DNA of 64,000 nucleotides from Aphrocallistes beatrix (GCA_963281255.1 OY725493.1:1983550-2047549), one strand, 5' to 3'; numbered from the stretch's first letter, positions 12,556-23,809 are shown. Made by a program: numbers and translations. The notes: generated by a model from the sequence alone, not told the origin.

Positions 12556-12964
12556 ATTAACTCTAAATTTTGCATGCTGCCTAATTTCTTTTTCTGTATT
12601 GAATTTTGGGTTTGTCAACTATCTGCATGCTACTGTAAACGCTATTATTTCATAATAACATTATTCTCAAATTCTTCATGATATGTATTATGAGTTACCT
12701 GATTGATCTGAAGCATTTTTAATAACAAACATAATGGTATTTTCTCTAAAAGTATATATTTGAACCCAAATTTTATAGATAGTTCAAGATACGGACTGCG
12801 AGTTTGGATAATCAAGTTGCATATATAATAGTTTCCAAGTATCTATGATGCTAAGTGATTTTATTAAAATGATTCTGGTAATATTTTTCTTGCTGTCTCA
12901 GGCTATGAATTTTATTTTGTCAATACCTCCTCTACCCCCCTCCTGTTATTATTCACATTAAGTA
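12556..12964. other. 3' flank of SARAF
   Basis: AT-rich, presumably including the SARAF 3' UTR; nothing else recognised. Confidence 0.5.
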
Positions 12965-13122
12965 CAGTGGAATTCGCTTATTAGCAACTCGAGTTTTGCT
13001 CATAAAATGGTTGCTAATACGCGAAGTTGCTAATAAGAAAACATAATTAACACAAAATCTTCACCTGGGACCTGAAGATTGGTTGCTAATCGAGCAATAT
13101 TGCTAATAAGCAAATTCCACTG
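12965..13122. mobile_element. pogo-like MITE
   Basis: 158 bp with inverted ends: the left starts CAGTGGAATTCGCTTATTAG and the right ends with the near reverse complement (CTAATAAGCAAATTCCACTG). Internal copies of GGTTGCTAAT are present. The CAGT...TTCGCTTA ends resemble pogo-type transposon termini; this is a recalled family resemblance, not a search result. No coding sequence. Confidence 0.65.
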
Positions 13123-13147
13123 TTTATCAATATTTTGTGAGAATAGG

Positions 13148-13557
13148 TAGGGCATTAGTCGATCCTCAAAAAAAGGATCCAGATCCAGATCACGATCCTA
13201 ATTTTATAAAAGGATCTTCGATCCGATCACGATCCCCAAAAAGATCCTTTCAATAATAGTCAGAGGACTATCATTTTTAGTACAGCTCCTGGAAGGAGAT
13301 GCTTTATGGCATGGATGGCGTGCAATATCCGGCCGTCTGCGGCAGCCTGGGGCGTACTTAGTGCTTAAGTTAGTATTCAAAACAAATTTCAACACTTTCA
13401 CCTCCAACTTGGGGATTAAAAAGAAAAGGATCGGATCGAATTCTTTAAAAGTTTCGATCCCGATCCCGATCCTACTTTTAAAAAGGATCGTCGATCCTCA
13501 AAAAAAGGATCGCGATCCGGATCTTTCGATCATGGATCGAAAGATCCTAATGCCCTA
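13148..13557. mobile_element. hAT-like MITE, GATC-rich, with 8-bp target duplication
   Basis: 410 bp bounded by inverted ends TAGGGCATTAG...CTAATGCCCTA and flanked by a perfect 8-bp direct repeat AGAATAGG (13140-13147 and 13558-13565). TIR type and 8-bp duplication are the hAT pattern. Both sub-terminal regions (about 13160-13255 and 13425-13550) are packed with GGATC/GATCC words in both orientations; the centre is unrelated. No transposase. Confidence 0.85.
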
Positions 13558-13565
13558 AGAATAGG

Positions 13566-14107
13566 TAGTAACTAGAAATTTCCTTTTAAATAAATGCAGA
13601 AATACGATATTTTACCAACAGCATATTGTGGAATGATCGTACTAAAGTAGGAGATTTCTATTTCAACTGAAGAAGTGTAGAGGATTTGGAGATTCAATAA
13701 AGATAATTAGATTTTATCATTCACTCTCTTTATATAGAAGAGATATTGGTAATATTCTTTATAAAATGAGGGGTATGAAATGTTAAATTGGAAGCTGCGT
13801 GGAGGGATTGCACATAAAGCGTTTTCAAACGTATTTTTATATCCGTTCCCGAAAATATTATATTCAGAATCTACACTCGAAAACTCTATAGAGTTCACGA
13901 TAACCATTAAACCTAGCTAACCTCGTCGAAATTGTTCTAGGTATGAATATTATTCCTGAATTTCATATTCCTCATTGTAATGCACAATTCACATTCATTC
14001 AGCGATTTATGCTGTAGCATTATAAATAACACATTTAAGAGCTGAGAAATGTATAATTATGTATTGAGCTGAACTTGAGATATTATAAGCCATAGCCTAC
14101 TGAGTGG
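13566..14107. other. spacer before the ABC transporter 3' end
   Basis: AT-rich, no gene seen. CCATAGCCTACT at 14090-14101 matches the first 12 bases of the P-like element ends at 55610 and 54634; this may be chance. Confidence 0.4.
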
Positions 14108-17100
14108 CTATGTATAAGCATTGTAAGCAGAATTTCTGAGCGTCGTTTGCGTAGCAGGATCAGTTTGAGAAACTAGTTTCGAGAGATAACTTTGCGAGTC
14201 TTGAAGTAGAATGTGTGGAGAATCCATTTCTACAACCTCCCCCTTATCCATAACAACAATCCGGTCATAGTCAATGACTGTGTTCAGACGATGTGCAATG
14301 CTAAGCACTGTTTGGTTGGTGAAGCTAGTCCGTAGAGTTCTCTGAATCTTGGCATCAGTGAGGTGGTCCACATTCGCCGTGGCCTCGTCTACCACAAGAA
14401 TGCGCGTATTTCTGAGTAGAGCCCGCGCTAGACACAGCAGCTGCTTTTCTCCCACTGAGAAGTTGCTGCCATCTTCTTGTACACTAGCCAATAGCCCGCC
14501 TTGCAAGGACGCGACTAAACCTCTCAGCTGCACATGCTCCAGAGAAGTCCAGATCTCTGAGTCAGAGAACTGGTCGGAAGGATCCAAGTTGAATCGAAGT
14601 GTGCCCGTGAATAGCATTGGGTCCTGAGGTATGACGGATATCTGTGTCCGGAGACGATTCAACTTGAAATGTGATATGTCCACACCGTCTATCATTATCC
14701 GCCCTCCACTGATATTTGTCAGTCTGAAGAGTGCACTGATAATGGAAGATTTTCCTGCTCCCGTTCGACCTACAATTCCAACTTTACTGCCTCCCACTAT
14801 CTCGAGAGATATCTCTTTGAGCACCATAGGGAGATCATCCGCGTACTTGAGACATACATTTTCAAATGTTATGTTTCCCTCATGGAAGTTACTTCGAGTC
14901 TTTGGGATTGTATCTTTGTTCATTTTCCTATCTTCTCCTTCACTATCAATCTCAGGTTTTAGTTTAATATAGGACATCATTCTCTCCACAGAGATCATCA
15001 ACATGTCTACGCTCACAGCCAGGAGAGATGCATAGGAGAATATTCCGGAAATGTTCAGTAAAATCTGAAATGAGAGAGCAATGTTTTCATTTGCTCGATA
15101 ATAGTAATTTTCAACGAAAGATATCCAAATGACGATTGATAAGAAAATTCGTACAATTAATGACAATCTTTGTATAAACCAGCCTGCAGTAGATTGAGTG
15201 GTAACCAACACTTTTGTAAATGAATTTAAATGGTAGAGTAAATCTTCCTCAACTTTTCTCTGTATTCCAAGGGTTCGGATGGTCGTCATTCCCTGTAAGG
15301 CGAGAGCAATATGTGAGATAAGCGGACTTCTCTTGAGAGATTTGATACTTCGTAATTCTGTTACTGTAGGTAGGTAGTAGTGCACACATGCGAAGAAAAT
15401 AATGACAAGAAGTATAGAAGGTAAAATTAGAAACTTTTGAAAGATACAAGAAGCGATCAATGAGAATAAAATGGCGGATAATGTTACCCAGTAATCGACG
15501 AATACAAAAGGTATTTCATAATCTGCACTGTAAACATCCTTTGAAAAGCGATTTAGGATTCGTCCACTCGGGTTTAATTCAAAAAAGCGTATGGATGTGT
15601 TTAGCAAACTTTTGAGCATTTCTCGATGGAGTTTGATAGCAGCTCTACTTGTAACCATGGTCAAGGTAAGCCATTCCTGAGTTAGGAATAATGCGGATCC
15701 TAATATTAAAACAGTTATAATCATGAAATGTTCTTTGCTGATGATTCGTATGAACCAGGCAGGCGCAATAGTAATGGTTGAATTTGTAAAATTTGCTGAA
15801 AATTGTATTGTTGTATTATCATAAGAATTCGTAGTAGAAGCGAGCCACAAGAATTTCTGTATCCACCAGATGAACGAAATTTGGGTGATGTTGGAGAGAG
15901 TTGTAAAGAGAAGGAGCAACAGAGTTAAACACAGACCTCCAGCTTTGAAATACTTTGGATAGATAGAGAATCTTGTGCGGTTTAGTTCTTCTTCTATGAG
16001 TGCTGTTGACATCGGTTTGACTTCTTCAATTTCCTTTTCTTCCCCGTTCATACGATCCAAATCAACTTCTCCTGTTCCATATATCGATCTTATCTCATCC
16101 TTCTGACTTCCATCTTGAGAAATTTCTGGAATAGTTTGTTCACCCTTTATGCATTTTGATTTCTTATATTTATTGTCTCCCACAATTCGTCCATTTTCGA
16201 GCATCAAGATGCGATCATTATCTCTAGCAAACCTGGTTTGATGAGTGGCTAAAATGACTATTTTATCCCTCAAAAATCCCTGAATACATTCCTCGAACAT
16301 GTGCTTGCTAACTCGACTGTCCACAGCTGCTAGGGGATCATCTAGCAAATATATATCTGCAGCTTTGTATACAGTCCGAGCTAGGGACACTCGAGCTTTT
16401 TGACCCCCACTCAAGGTGATTCCTCTCTCCCCGACTAGAGTGAGATCACTTTCACTGAATAGTTCCAGATCTGGAATCAGTCCGCACACGTTTAAGACTT
16501 TCCAATAACGATCGTTTTCAAATTCACTCCCGACCAGGATGTTATCCCTGATGCTGCCAGAGAACACCCACGCCTCTTGAGCAGAGTAAGCAACACTTCC
16601 ATTCACCTTAACACTGCCCTGGTACTGAGATATCTCATTGCACAGGGTGAGCAACAATGTCGATTTTCCAGCTCCGATTGCTCCAGTCAAGAATATCAGT
16701 TGAGGTTCATTACTCACTTTAAAATCAAAAATTTCTAACCCTTTAGAAAGATTCGACCATACGACAGTGAAATCATGAATATAATGCGATGTTTTAAATC
16801 TTCATTTGAGGAGATTGCAGTATTGCTTGACTCCTCGTTAGCCTCAATGTTAAGAAATGTAGAAACTCGTTTGCCTGATATGTGTAGAGTCCTATACATG
16901 TAGCAATGCAAAGTATGAATTGTGATGTGACGATTTGGATCTGTTGATAGAGCAAGAAGCAGAGAACAGATCTCCCCAATGCTATCGGTGTATCTGTGAA
17001 ATAGCTTACAAGGAAAGTTGTGTATATAGCTATTGGATTTTCTATTAGGAAGAAGAGTAAATATGCACCTCGACTCAGCAAACTATAAACTATTCCATAT

Positions 17101-18519
17101 GCCAAATCCTTTCTTCGGATTCTTTGTACATGACGATATGTTATATTTTCCCAAGCAAACATCTTGACTACTCTCATATTCTTTATTATCTGGTTGATGA
17201 ACTTGACACGTTTGTCTGTGAATGAAATCATTCTTGATTTGATCTTTCCCAACAAAGGAGTGACTGCAAGCATTACAATGACGTTGATGCAAACCACTCC
17301 GACACCCACCAATCCAATGGGGCCAACAAAGTAGTACAACAAGAATATGGACCCGATGAATGTCACAGGAAACCCCCAAATGTATTGTAAACTGTAACTA
17401 GTATACTCTATACTCATTATGTCATTCGTTACCATGTTCATAATACGTCCGATAGATACTCCATTGAGTATGTCTTGTGGTAGAGAGAGAGTTTTTTCAA
17501 ACAAAATGATGATACATTGACTGAACACCTTGATGTCAAGTAAATTGCTATCATAAACATATTTTCCAATACATATTGCACCTATTATAGATACAGCTGT
17601 GTATGTGCAGCAGTATATTATTCCGTGAACGGCAGGGTTGCCGTGGGAATGGGAATCTGTGGGTTTTCCCATGGGTATTCCCATATGGGATGGGATGGGA
17701 ATGGGAATGACTTTAAGCCTATGGGTATCCCCACATGTGGGTTCTGAGGGTTTTTGTGGGTTTTCTGTGGGTTTTCTTGGGGCATGCCTAATTTCCGGGA
17801 CGGGACGGAACCATCAGGTACCTAATTTCCGGGACGGGACGAGTCAAAATGCCTAATCTCCGGGACGGGACAGAAAAGGTAATTAATTTCCGGGACGGGA
17901 CGGGTTAAGATGCCTAATTTCCGGGACGGGACGGGTTAAGATGCCTAATTTCCAGGACGGGACGGGTGAAGATACCTAATTCCCGGGACGGGATGCCGTC
18001 CCGTCCCGGAAATTGGGCAATCCCGTTTTCTTGTGGGTTTCTGTGGGTTTTTTGTGAGGTTTCTTGTGGGTTCTGTGGGTTTTTGTGGGTATTCCCACAG
18101 AAATCCTGTGGGAATGGGATGGGGATGGGTATTGAAATTCCATTCCCACGGCAACCCTGGTGAACGGCCATGCTGGTATCATTCTTGTCTCGATTGATTG
18201 CAATCTCCAAGATTAACCATCCCATCACGATGTTGCATAACTCACAAAGGTTAGCTACAACTAAATACATTCCTCCACGAAAGAAATCCATCATATTTTG
18301 GGTGAAAATGGTACGAAATAGAGAAAATTTTTTCTGTACTTTCCAATATTTTTGAAGCTTCTCCTTTAATACCTCACCCTGAAATTCAGTTGGGAGATTG
18401 GGGACATCTTGGAATCGAACTCTTCGCAGATACCCTCTAAAGATAAATGGTTCCAGCCATAAGAGTAGGAGCTGTGAGATAATGTTCCCTCTAAAATCAT
18501 TTTGATTTTTTTTCAGCAT
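14108..18519 (-). CDS. ABCC4-like: ABCC (MRP4-like) ABC exporter, coding sequence interrupted by a MITE
   Basis: ATP-driven plasma-membrane exporter of organic anions by family. Reading leftward: N-terminal region (18168-18519, with the WLEP...RR motif typical of ABCC N-termini); first transmembrane domain (about 16880-17624); NBD1 with Walker A GAIGAGKST, signature LSGGQ and Walker B IYLLDD; second transmembrane domain; NBD2 with GRTGAGKSS, a variant signature FSVGE and ILVVDE. The 14108-16717 frame (869 residues) is fully open. Two problems break the gene: a 527-bp MITE (17633-18159) with 8-bp duplication, and two single-base frame losses at about 16870 and 16795, both in A runs. Without the MITE and one duplication the flanking frames join. 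A null allele, pseudogene, or partly assembly error are all possible. The start is uncertain. Confidence 0.85.
17633..18159. mobile_element. hAT-like MITE inserted in the ABCC exon
   Basis: 527 bp with inverted ends CAGGGTTGCCGTGGGAATGG (left) and its near reverse complement (right), flanked by a perfect 8-bp direct repeat GTGAACGG (17625-17632 and 18160-18167). TIRs beginning CAGGG plus an 8-bp duplication are diagnostic of hAT transposition. The sub-terminal parts are full of TGTGGGTTTT words; the middle is a minisatellite (see 17788-18010). No transposase, so it must be mobilised in trans. Confidence 0.92.
17788..18010. repeat. minisatellite within the ABCC-exon MITE
   Basis: About seven imperfect ~30-bp units, each containing CTAATTTCCGGGACGGGAC followed by a variable GGTTAAGAT-type spacer. 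The last unit turns into an inverted copy (GTCCCGTCCCGGAAATT), making a GC-rich palindrome at about 17980-18012. Confidence 0.85.
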
Positions 18520-19284
18520 CGGTTTTGTAATCCTTATAACTTGCTTGATGAATATTTTAATATTTCATTAATGAGATTATTATATTTATAATATGAGAAT
18601 CAAGATAACTTTTGATAGAGGTGTATCTTTTGAATAGATTTCTAAGATAAAATGAATTTGTAAAAGTCATTTTTGCTAGAGTTTCATCAATTCTTTTATT
18701 AAATTCACTCCTGTGACTTTTGCGTAGAAAACCCAATAATTTACAATTTTAATCTTGTCAGATTTGTAGCCATTTAGAAGATCAAAATGTGGGATGTTTT
18801 AAGAGTGTAAGGTCTGCAAAAAGTTGCCACGGGGATCGACAAAAGTTTGCATGTCCATTTAAAAATTCTCTACTTATTTCAGTCATTCAATTTACAATTC
18901 TAATATATTAACCTTCATTACAACGATGTATTCATGCTTATTAGTTTCATGCGTTTGAAGAAAATATTAAATTTATTCCAAGACCAATATGAACAATATA
19001 TTTAACTTAAAATAGTCAATCCCGGGATTGAAAACCCTAGTTTTCGGTAAGACAGCTATTCATGGATATTGATAACAAGTTGAGATCTGAACTAATTGAC
19101 CCCTCCACGAAGGAAAGTAGATATCCGCATATTATGGCATTCCAAGAGTCATTATAGTTACAAGTTGGATCCGTTGGTATTCAAATCTAAATTATAATTT
19201 GTAGACCAAGTTATCTCCCTGGTACAGACACATCGTAAAGCAATAATACATGTATTGAGTTTTCCTAAAATAGCAATTAGTTCG
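18520..19284. other. spacer between divergent genes (ABCC - and ankyrin +)
   Basis: About 765 bp of AT-rich sequence that must hold both promoters. No motif can be singled out. An in-frame ATG at 19255 precedes the preferred start of the next gene, but it lies upstream of the acceptor-like TAG at 19278-19280. Confidence 0.5.
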
Positions 19285-20931
19285 ATGGGGACAGCTAATT
19301 CGAAGAAATTGTCTATTCCTGAGCTCAATGATTCTAGCAGCCTGACACCTCTCCAGAATGCAGTATTGCGTAAGAAATGCGCCGAGGTTAAAGAGCTCTT
19401 GGCGGGATCTGATGACGTCAGTGGTGTCTCAGACTCGGGACTGACACTTCTACACTTGGCAGTGGTTCAGAGTCCACCTAAGCAGTTTATGCAGGACAGA
19501 TACTACGACTATCTGTGTGAGAATAACCCAACTCAGGGGTACAGACAGATTCGAGAGATTGTGGAGTTACTCTGTTTGCGAGGAGCTAGACTTAGAAAAG
19601 ATGCTCTCGATATGAATCCATTGGAAGCTCTACACTACTGTTCCAGAGATAAAAGTGTCAGCAGAGAGCTTGCCAATATCTTAACCAGCAACGTCAGTCT
19701 GACTTGCACTGATCTGCTACGTTATTGTGTCTGTCGGATAGTTTATCACCGGTGTGATAAGCTGGACCCTGTAAGAATGAACTCCTGCAAGCTCGAAGGA
19801 AAAAACGATTTATTTCACTCATTACTGCTCTTTGTTAAACACGGTATCGAGCCTGTAGACATCCCAGGTAGATTGACATCTGCATTCAGCGATGAGCGTA
19901 TGTGTTTCGGGTTTCATGATTTCCCGATAGGTGTGAAATCAGGTTTAAACGTTGATTATGGACGAAGTACTTTTGATTTTCTAGAATATAAGTTGGGCGT
20001 CTGGCAACGCCTGTGGAATATGAGTGATCCTCTCCAGTATACTTTCCTTGCATGGATAGTAGGAGTGATGACACATTTAGAAGGTGTCACAACCCAAAGA
20101 GAGCAGTCGAGGGATATGTTAGAAATGCTCATCACAGCTTGGGTGCGAATACCCTCCCACAACTATCCTAGACTCTCGGGACAAGTCACGGGCTTCTTGA
20201 GACATGTGCTGTCCTATTTATTGTCCGTCACTAATAGTAAGGAGATACGCTGGGAAACACTCGTTGATGCATCAAAGCTGAATCAGCTATTATACATCCT
20301 AGTTGACATCATGTGTGTTACAAAGCCTACGGACTTATCTGGAGGAAAGAAAATTGGTCAGTTGATAGGCTATTACATCCACAAGCTGTTGATTAAGAAG
20401 TATAATGGAATCCATTACCTGCCCTACGAAGATATGGCTAAGTTATCCAAGTCTATTTCTAATCTATTCACATTGAGTACTAACACGCTCTCCTATATGG
20501 ATCCGCTGCTCGACTACTACTGCTTTGATCCCGGGTTAGACAAAAGGGAGTTTTTAGGATTTCTTGCACGTTTCGATCCAGATTTAAACGCAAGAAACGA
20601 GAGCAGCGGGAGAACTCCCCTACACGACGCTCTGCTGTTTGGTGATTTATATTTGATCCAAGCACTCATCGAAAGCGGCGCTAATCCCTTCACAGTGGAC
20701 AGAGACGGAAATTCGTTTATTGAACAGCTCAACAACATCATAAAGAGTCTAAGGATTGGGCCTGCTAGACAGTTATACGAGGAGACGAGAGACCAGTATA
20801 TCATTTTGAATCCTCCTTTCCCACTCTTCACACTAGCTGCTAATGTCATCGTCCGTGAGAGAGTACCATTTGATATCCTAACTTGTCAGCCCAGAATCCA
20901 CAACATGCTACTCTCATACCTACCTATATAA
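19285..20931 (+). CDS. ankyrin-repeat protein with predicted N-myristoylation and SOCS/VHL-box-like tail
   Basis: Intronless, 548 residues from the preferred start. An in-frame ATG 30 nt upstream exists, but the 19285 start sits in a better context (TTCGATGGGG), lies 4 nt after a TAG, and gives MGTANS, a classic N-myristoylation pattern (Met-Gly with Ser at position 6). Ankyrin-like segments are seen near the N-terminus (TPLQNAVLRKKCAEVKELL, then GLTLLHLAV) and clearly near the C-terminus (SGRTPLHDALLFGDLYLIQALIESGANP). The central ~300 residues are helical and unrecognised. The last ~35 residues (LFTLAANVIVRE...PRIHNMLLSYL) resemble the SOCS/VHL-box end of ASB and FEM1 proteins, which would make it a cullin substrate receptor. 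That last point is tentative. Confidence 0.75.
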   Translation: MGTANSKKLSIPELNDSSSLTPLQNAVLRKKCAEVKELLAGSDDVSGVSDSGLTLLHLAVVQSPPKQFMQDRYYDYLCENNPTQGYRQIREIVELLCLRGARLRKDALDMNPLEALHYCSRDKSVSRELANILTSNVSLTCTDLLRYCVCRIVYHRCDKLDPVRMNSCKLEGKNDLFHSLLLFVKHGIEPVDIPGRLTSAFSDERMCFGFHDFPIGVKSGLNVDYGRSTFDFLEYKLGVWQRLWNMSDPLQYTFLAWIVGVMTHLEGVTTQREQSRDMLEMLITAWVRIPSHNYPRLSGQVTGFLRHVLSYLLSVTNSKEIRWETLVDASKLNQLLYILVDIMCVTKPTDLSGGKKIGQLIGYYIHKLLIKKYNGIHYLPYEDMAKLSKSISNLFTLSTNTLSYMDPLLDYYCFDPGLDKREFLGFLARFDPDLNARNESSGRTPLHDALLFGDLYLIQALIESGANPFTVDRDGNSFIEQLNNIIKSLRIGPARQLYEETRDQYIILNPPFPLFTLAANVIVRERVPFDILTCQPRIHNMLLSYLPI

Positions 20932-22074
20932 AGTGATAATACGTTCTGGTTTTTAGTGTTTTAAAAATATATGACTTTTGTAAATATGTATATCCGTTAT
21001 ATTCTATTTACTAGTGATCATTATCGCTGTCAATGACGAATATTTTCTTGTGTAGGAATGAGCACTAACTACGTACCTCTTATTATATACAAGTAACATC
21101 ATACCTCTCTGATTAGGTTACTATTAATAGAAATACTACTAATTGATAGTTTTATTGTAATAAAATACTTAATGTGTAATTCCTACTTTGTGCAATACCA
21201 CTTATAGGTAGGCATATTTCAAAAACACAAATTATACCAACTTTGTTGCGCCAAGTAGGATTTTTCAGAATGTAATATTATTCCAATTTTGTTGCGCCAA
21301 GTAGGAATATTTTACTAGCCACAGAACAATATTACTCTTTGGCACTCACAAAAGTCTTAATTTCATCCTATACACTCTGTGCCCCCCCATATATTTTGCC
21401 TTTTTATGTTATCCATAAGTTATTTATTTCACATATGTACATCATATATATACGTATATATATAATTTCTAAAACAAGTAATTATATTATGTATAATAAC
21501 ATTTACACCAATAATGATTTATTTTATACCTTGACATGAAAGGAAATTTTTTAATTTGTCGGAGGTCAAATTATTGAACTGTTCAAAGCTGAACATTTGG
21601 GAGAGCCGTTCAGCCGTTGGAAACGTTTCTAGATGCGCTTTTGGTGAGATAATTGCGAAATGAGAGTTAACCGGGTCAACACAAGTAATTTCTAGATCAG
21701 GTCGCCCAACAATAACAACTACCCGAGTTCTTCAATTTTTAAAAATAATAGAAAAAGGATAGTCTACGTATAGTAATCGAACCCTTCATGGCCCAATTTA
21801 ATTAATATGTTATTCCTCAGACATGATACTACTGGAAATGTCCATAAAACAATTTCCTGCGATTTCTCTCGGGGCTACTCTTTGTTCGTATTAAACGGAG
21901 TGATTTTTTACATATCGTTTCTTCTGTAAGGGATAAAATAGCTGTTTGTATTATCCATGTTCGTATTAACGAGGTTCTAAGCCGCTAAGAATCTTAGCAT
22001 TTTAATATATAAGATTCATGTATAACGAAAGTATTAGCTGAGAATACATCCTACCTCCTCTCCTGATATCCAGT
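20932..22074. other. intergenic spacer with a short direct repeat
   Basis: Two direct copies of a ~25-bp unit containing TTTGTTGCGCCAAGTAGGA lie at about 21239-21261 and 21284-21305. The rest is AT-rich with no gene seen. The last 25 nt form a strong pyrimidine tract ending CAG one base before the next ATG. Confidence 0.5.
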
Positions 22075-23559
22075 ATGCTTCACACAAGACATTCGCTAGC
22101 ACTACGCCCATCTGCAATCGTCTCTCTATCTCTTATTCGAACCCTCAGCAATGGGAATATTCTCAGAAACTCTCAGCAACAGGCGAAGCATATGAATGCT
22201 CTCCCTAGCGCGAAGAAATTCCTTGGTCTTGTTGATTTAGAAGTTTTGAGGCATCCTCGCCTAAAATTTTACAACTTCTTCGGTAGGCGTGCCAAGCAAT
22301 TTGGAGACATGTATGTATTTCAACCGTTATTTTATAGTAAAAAGATGTTAATTGTAAGTTCTCCCCAGTTAACACGAGAACTCGCTAGCAAGGAAGGTCT
22401 CTTTCCAGAGAGAGGAGTAGCTGAGTTTGACTTAATGAAGAAGGTTAGGAGGAATGCAAACCTCAGAGATGGACTTATATTTGGAGATGGACCTGAGTGG
22501 AAACGATTCAGAGATCCAACCTCAAAGCTACTCCTTCGCCCGAAATTTATATCCAATTACATCACCGAATTTAGTAAACTGACAAGCACAACTGCAAATC
22601 GCATTATTTCTATTAGTAAGAAGGACAAGGAAGATCCAATAAACTACCTTGCAGTCGTGGACGAAATCAAGCTATTAGGCTTGCGTTCACTCCACTACTT
22701 CATGTTTCACAAACATTTGGACGAAACGAACCAAACACGGTTAAACGAGTATCTCAAAGCTGTAAATCATATTCTCGATAACATAGTATCTCCAAAATGG
22801 AATCAACTAAGATATAAATATCTACCGAGTAAGGAGGTGAATAAAATGCTGGAGTGCTTCCATATAATTGTCGATTTTACCCGAAAGAATAACATTTCAT
22901 CGCAATGTAATGAAGAGACTGTATTTCTACAATATCTGCAGGAAGAAGGTCTTGACCTGGTTGACATCTTAACCACATTCGTTGATTTCCTTGCAGCGGC
23001 AATTGAGACTTCACAAGTATCCACTGAGTGGTTATGGTACAACTTAGCCAAGTACCCCCGAGTTCAAGATAAACTCTACGAAGAGGTGAGCTCAGTGCTA
23101 GGAGATCTAGACAGCACTGCTGTAACAGTGGAACATTTCAACAAGATGCACTACATGAAGATGTGTATGAAAGAGTCTATGCGGGTAACGCCAACCATTG
23201 GAACTTGGGCTAGAAAAGTATTGCAAACTTGTAAGATAGGAGGTGTGGAAATTCCCAAAGATACGAGAGTACTGGCCGATATCTATTCGATGCAAATGAG
23301 TGAGAGTTATTGGAAAGATCCAAATGAATTCATTCCGGAGAGATGGCAAGAGCGTGACCAGATAGATCCTTTCGCTTATATTCCATTCGGCACAGGTCCT
23401 AGGATGTGCATAGGCAGGAGAATAGCTGAGACCGAGATGCAGCTAGTAACAGCTCACCTCTGCAGGAATGCTAGGATTCATTTGGAGCAAGAGCCAGATC
23501 CTATTTTACAGACTATTATTAAACCGAAAGATTTGAAACTTTCCTTTGAAAGGAGATAG
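22075..23559 (+). CDS. cytochrome P450, mitochondrial clan
   Basis: Haem monooxygenase; 494 residues, intronless. The N-terminus lacks a membrane anchor and instead is rich in Arg, Ser and Leu (MLHTRHSLALRPS...IRTLSNG), as in mitochondrial targeting peptides. Conserved parts: the I-helix stretch FLAAAIETS, the K-helix ExxR (KESMR), the PERW segment, and the haem-binding loop FGTGPRMCIGRR with Cys445 as axial ligand. The RRIAE following the Cys is typical of mitochondrial-clan enzymes, which take electrons from adrenodoxin-type ferredoxin. The substrate cannot be inferred; sterols or xenobiotics are usual for the clan. The start follows CCAG by one base, with a long pyrimidine tract before it. 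Confidence 0.9.
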   Translation: MLHTRHSLALRPSAIVSLSLIRTLSNGNILRNSQQQAKHMNALPSAKKFLGLVDLEVLRHPRLKFYNFFGRRAKQFGDMYVFQPLFYSKKMLIVSSPQLTRELASKEGLFPERGVAEFDLMKKVRRNANLRDGLIFGDGPEWKRFRDPTSKLLLRPKFISNYITEFSKLTSTTANRIISISKKDKEDPINYLAVVDEIKLLGLRSLHYFMFHKHLDETNQTRLNEYLKAVNHILDNIVSPKWNQLRYKYLPSKEVNKMLECFHIIVDFTRKNNISSQCNEETVFLQYLQEEGLDLVDILTTFVDFLAAAIETSQVSTEWLWYNLAKYPRVQDKLYEEVSSVLGDLDSTAVTVEHFNKMHYMKMCMKESMRVTPTIGTWARKVLQTCKIGGVEIPKDTRVLADIYSMQMSESYWKDPNEFIPERWQERDQIDPFAYIPFGTGPRMCIGRRIAETEMQLVTAHLCRNARIHLEQEPDPILQTIIKPKDLKLSFERR

Positions 23560-23692
23560 AACTGGATTGTATGACATTTTGTACTCATAAGAACAATTCC
23601 TAATATTTATCCTTTCGTGATATTGCTAATTGTTACTAGTAGTGACGGTTTCTCTACGGAGATGCCAACATAGGCTTTGTATTTTGTATTAA

Positions 23693-23809
23693 CCCGAGGA
23701 TTACTTGGGGTCAAAGGTATAAATAGAAATGACCCAGCTTTCACTTTCATTTTCAGTTTACTTTCAATTAACTTTCACTTTCAATTCAACATTCCTGGAC
23801 GTGCTCGGG
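23693..23809. mobile_element. piggyBac-type MITE in TTAA
   Basis: 117 bp flanked on both sides by TTAA (23689-23692 and 23810-23813), with inverted ends CCCGAG...CTCGGG. TTAA duplication and CCC-type termini are the piggyBac pattern. The interior is simple sequence built from repeated CTTTCA(A/C)TTT words. Confidence 0.75.

Noticed and set aside
16854-16898. A 23-nt micro-intron (GTATAG...TATCAG) in the ABCC gene
   Set aside because: Removing it restores frame, but it would shorten the linker relative to ABCC proteins, other introns here are at least ~66 nt, and a single-base loss explains the shift more simply.
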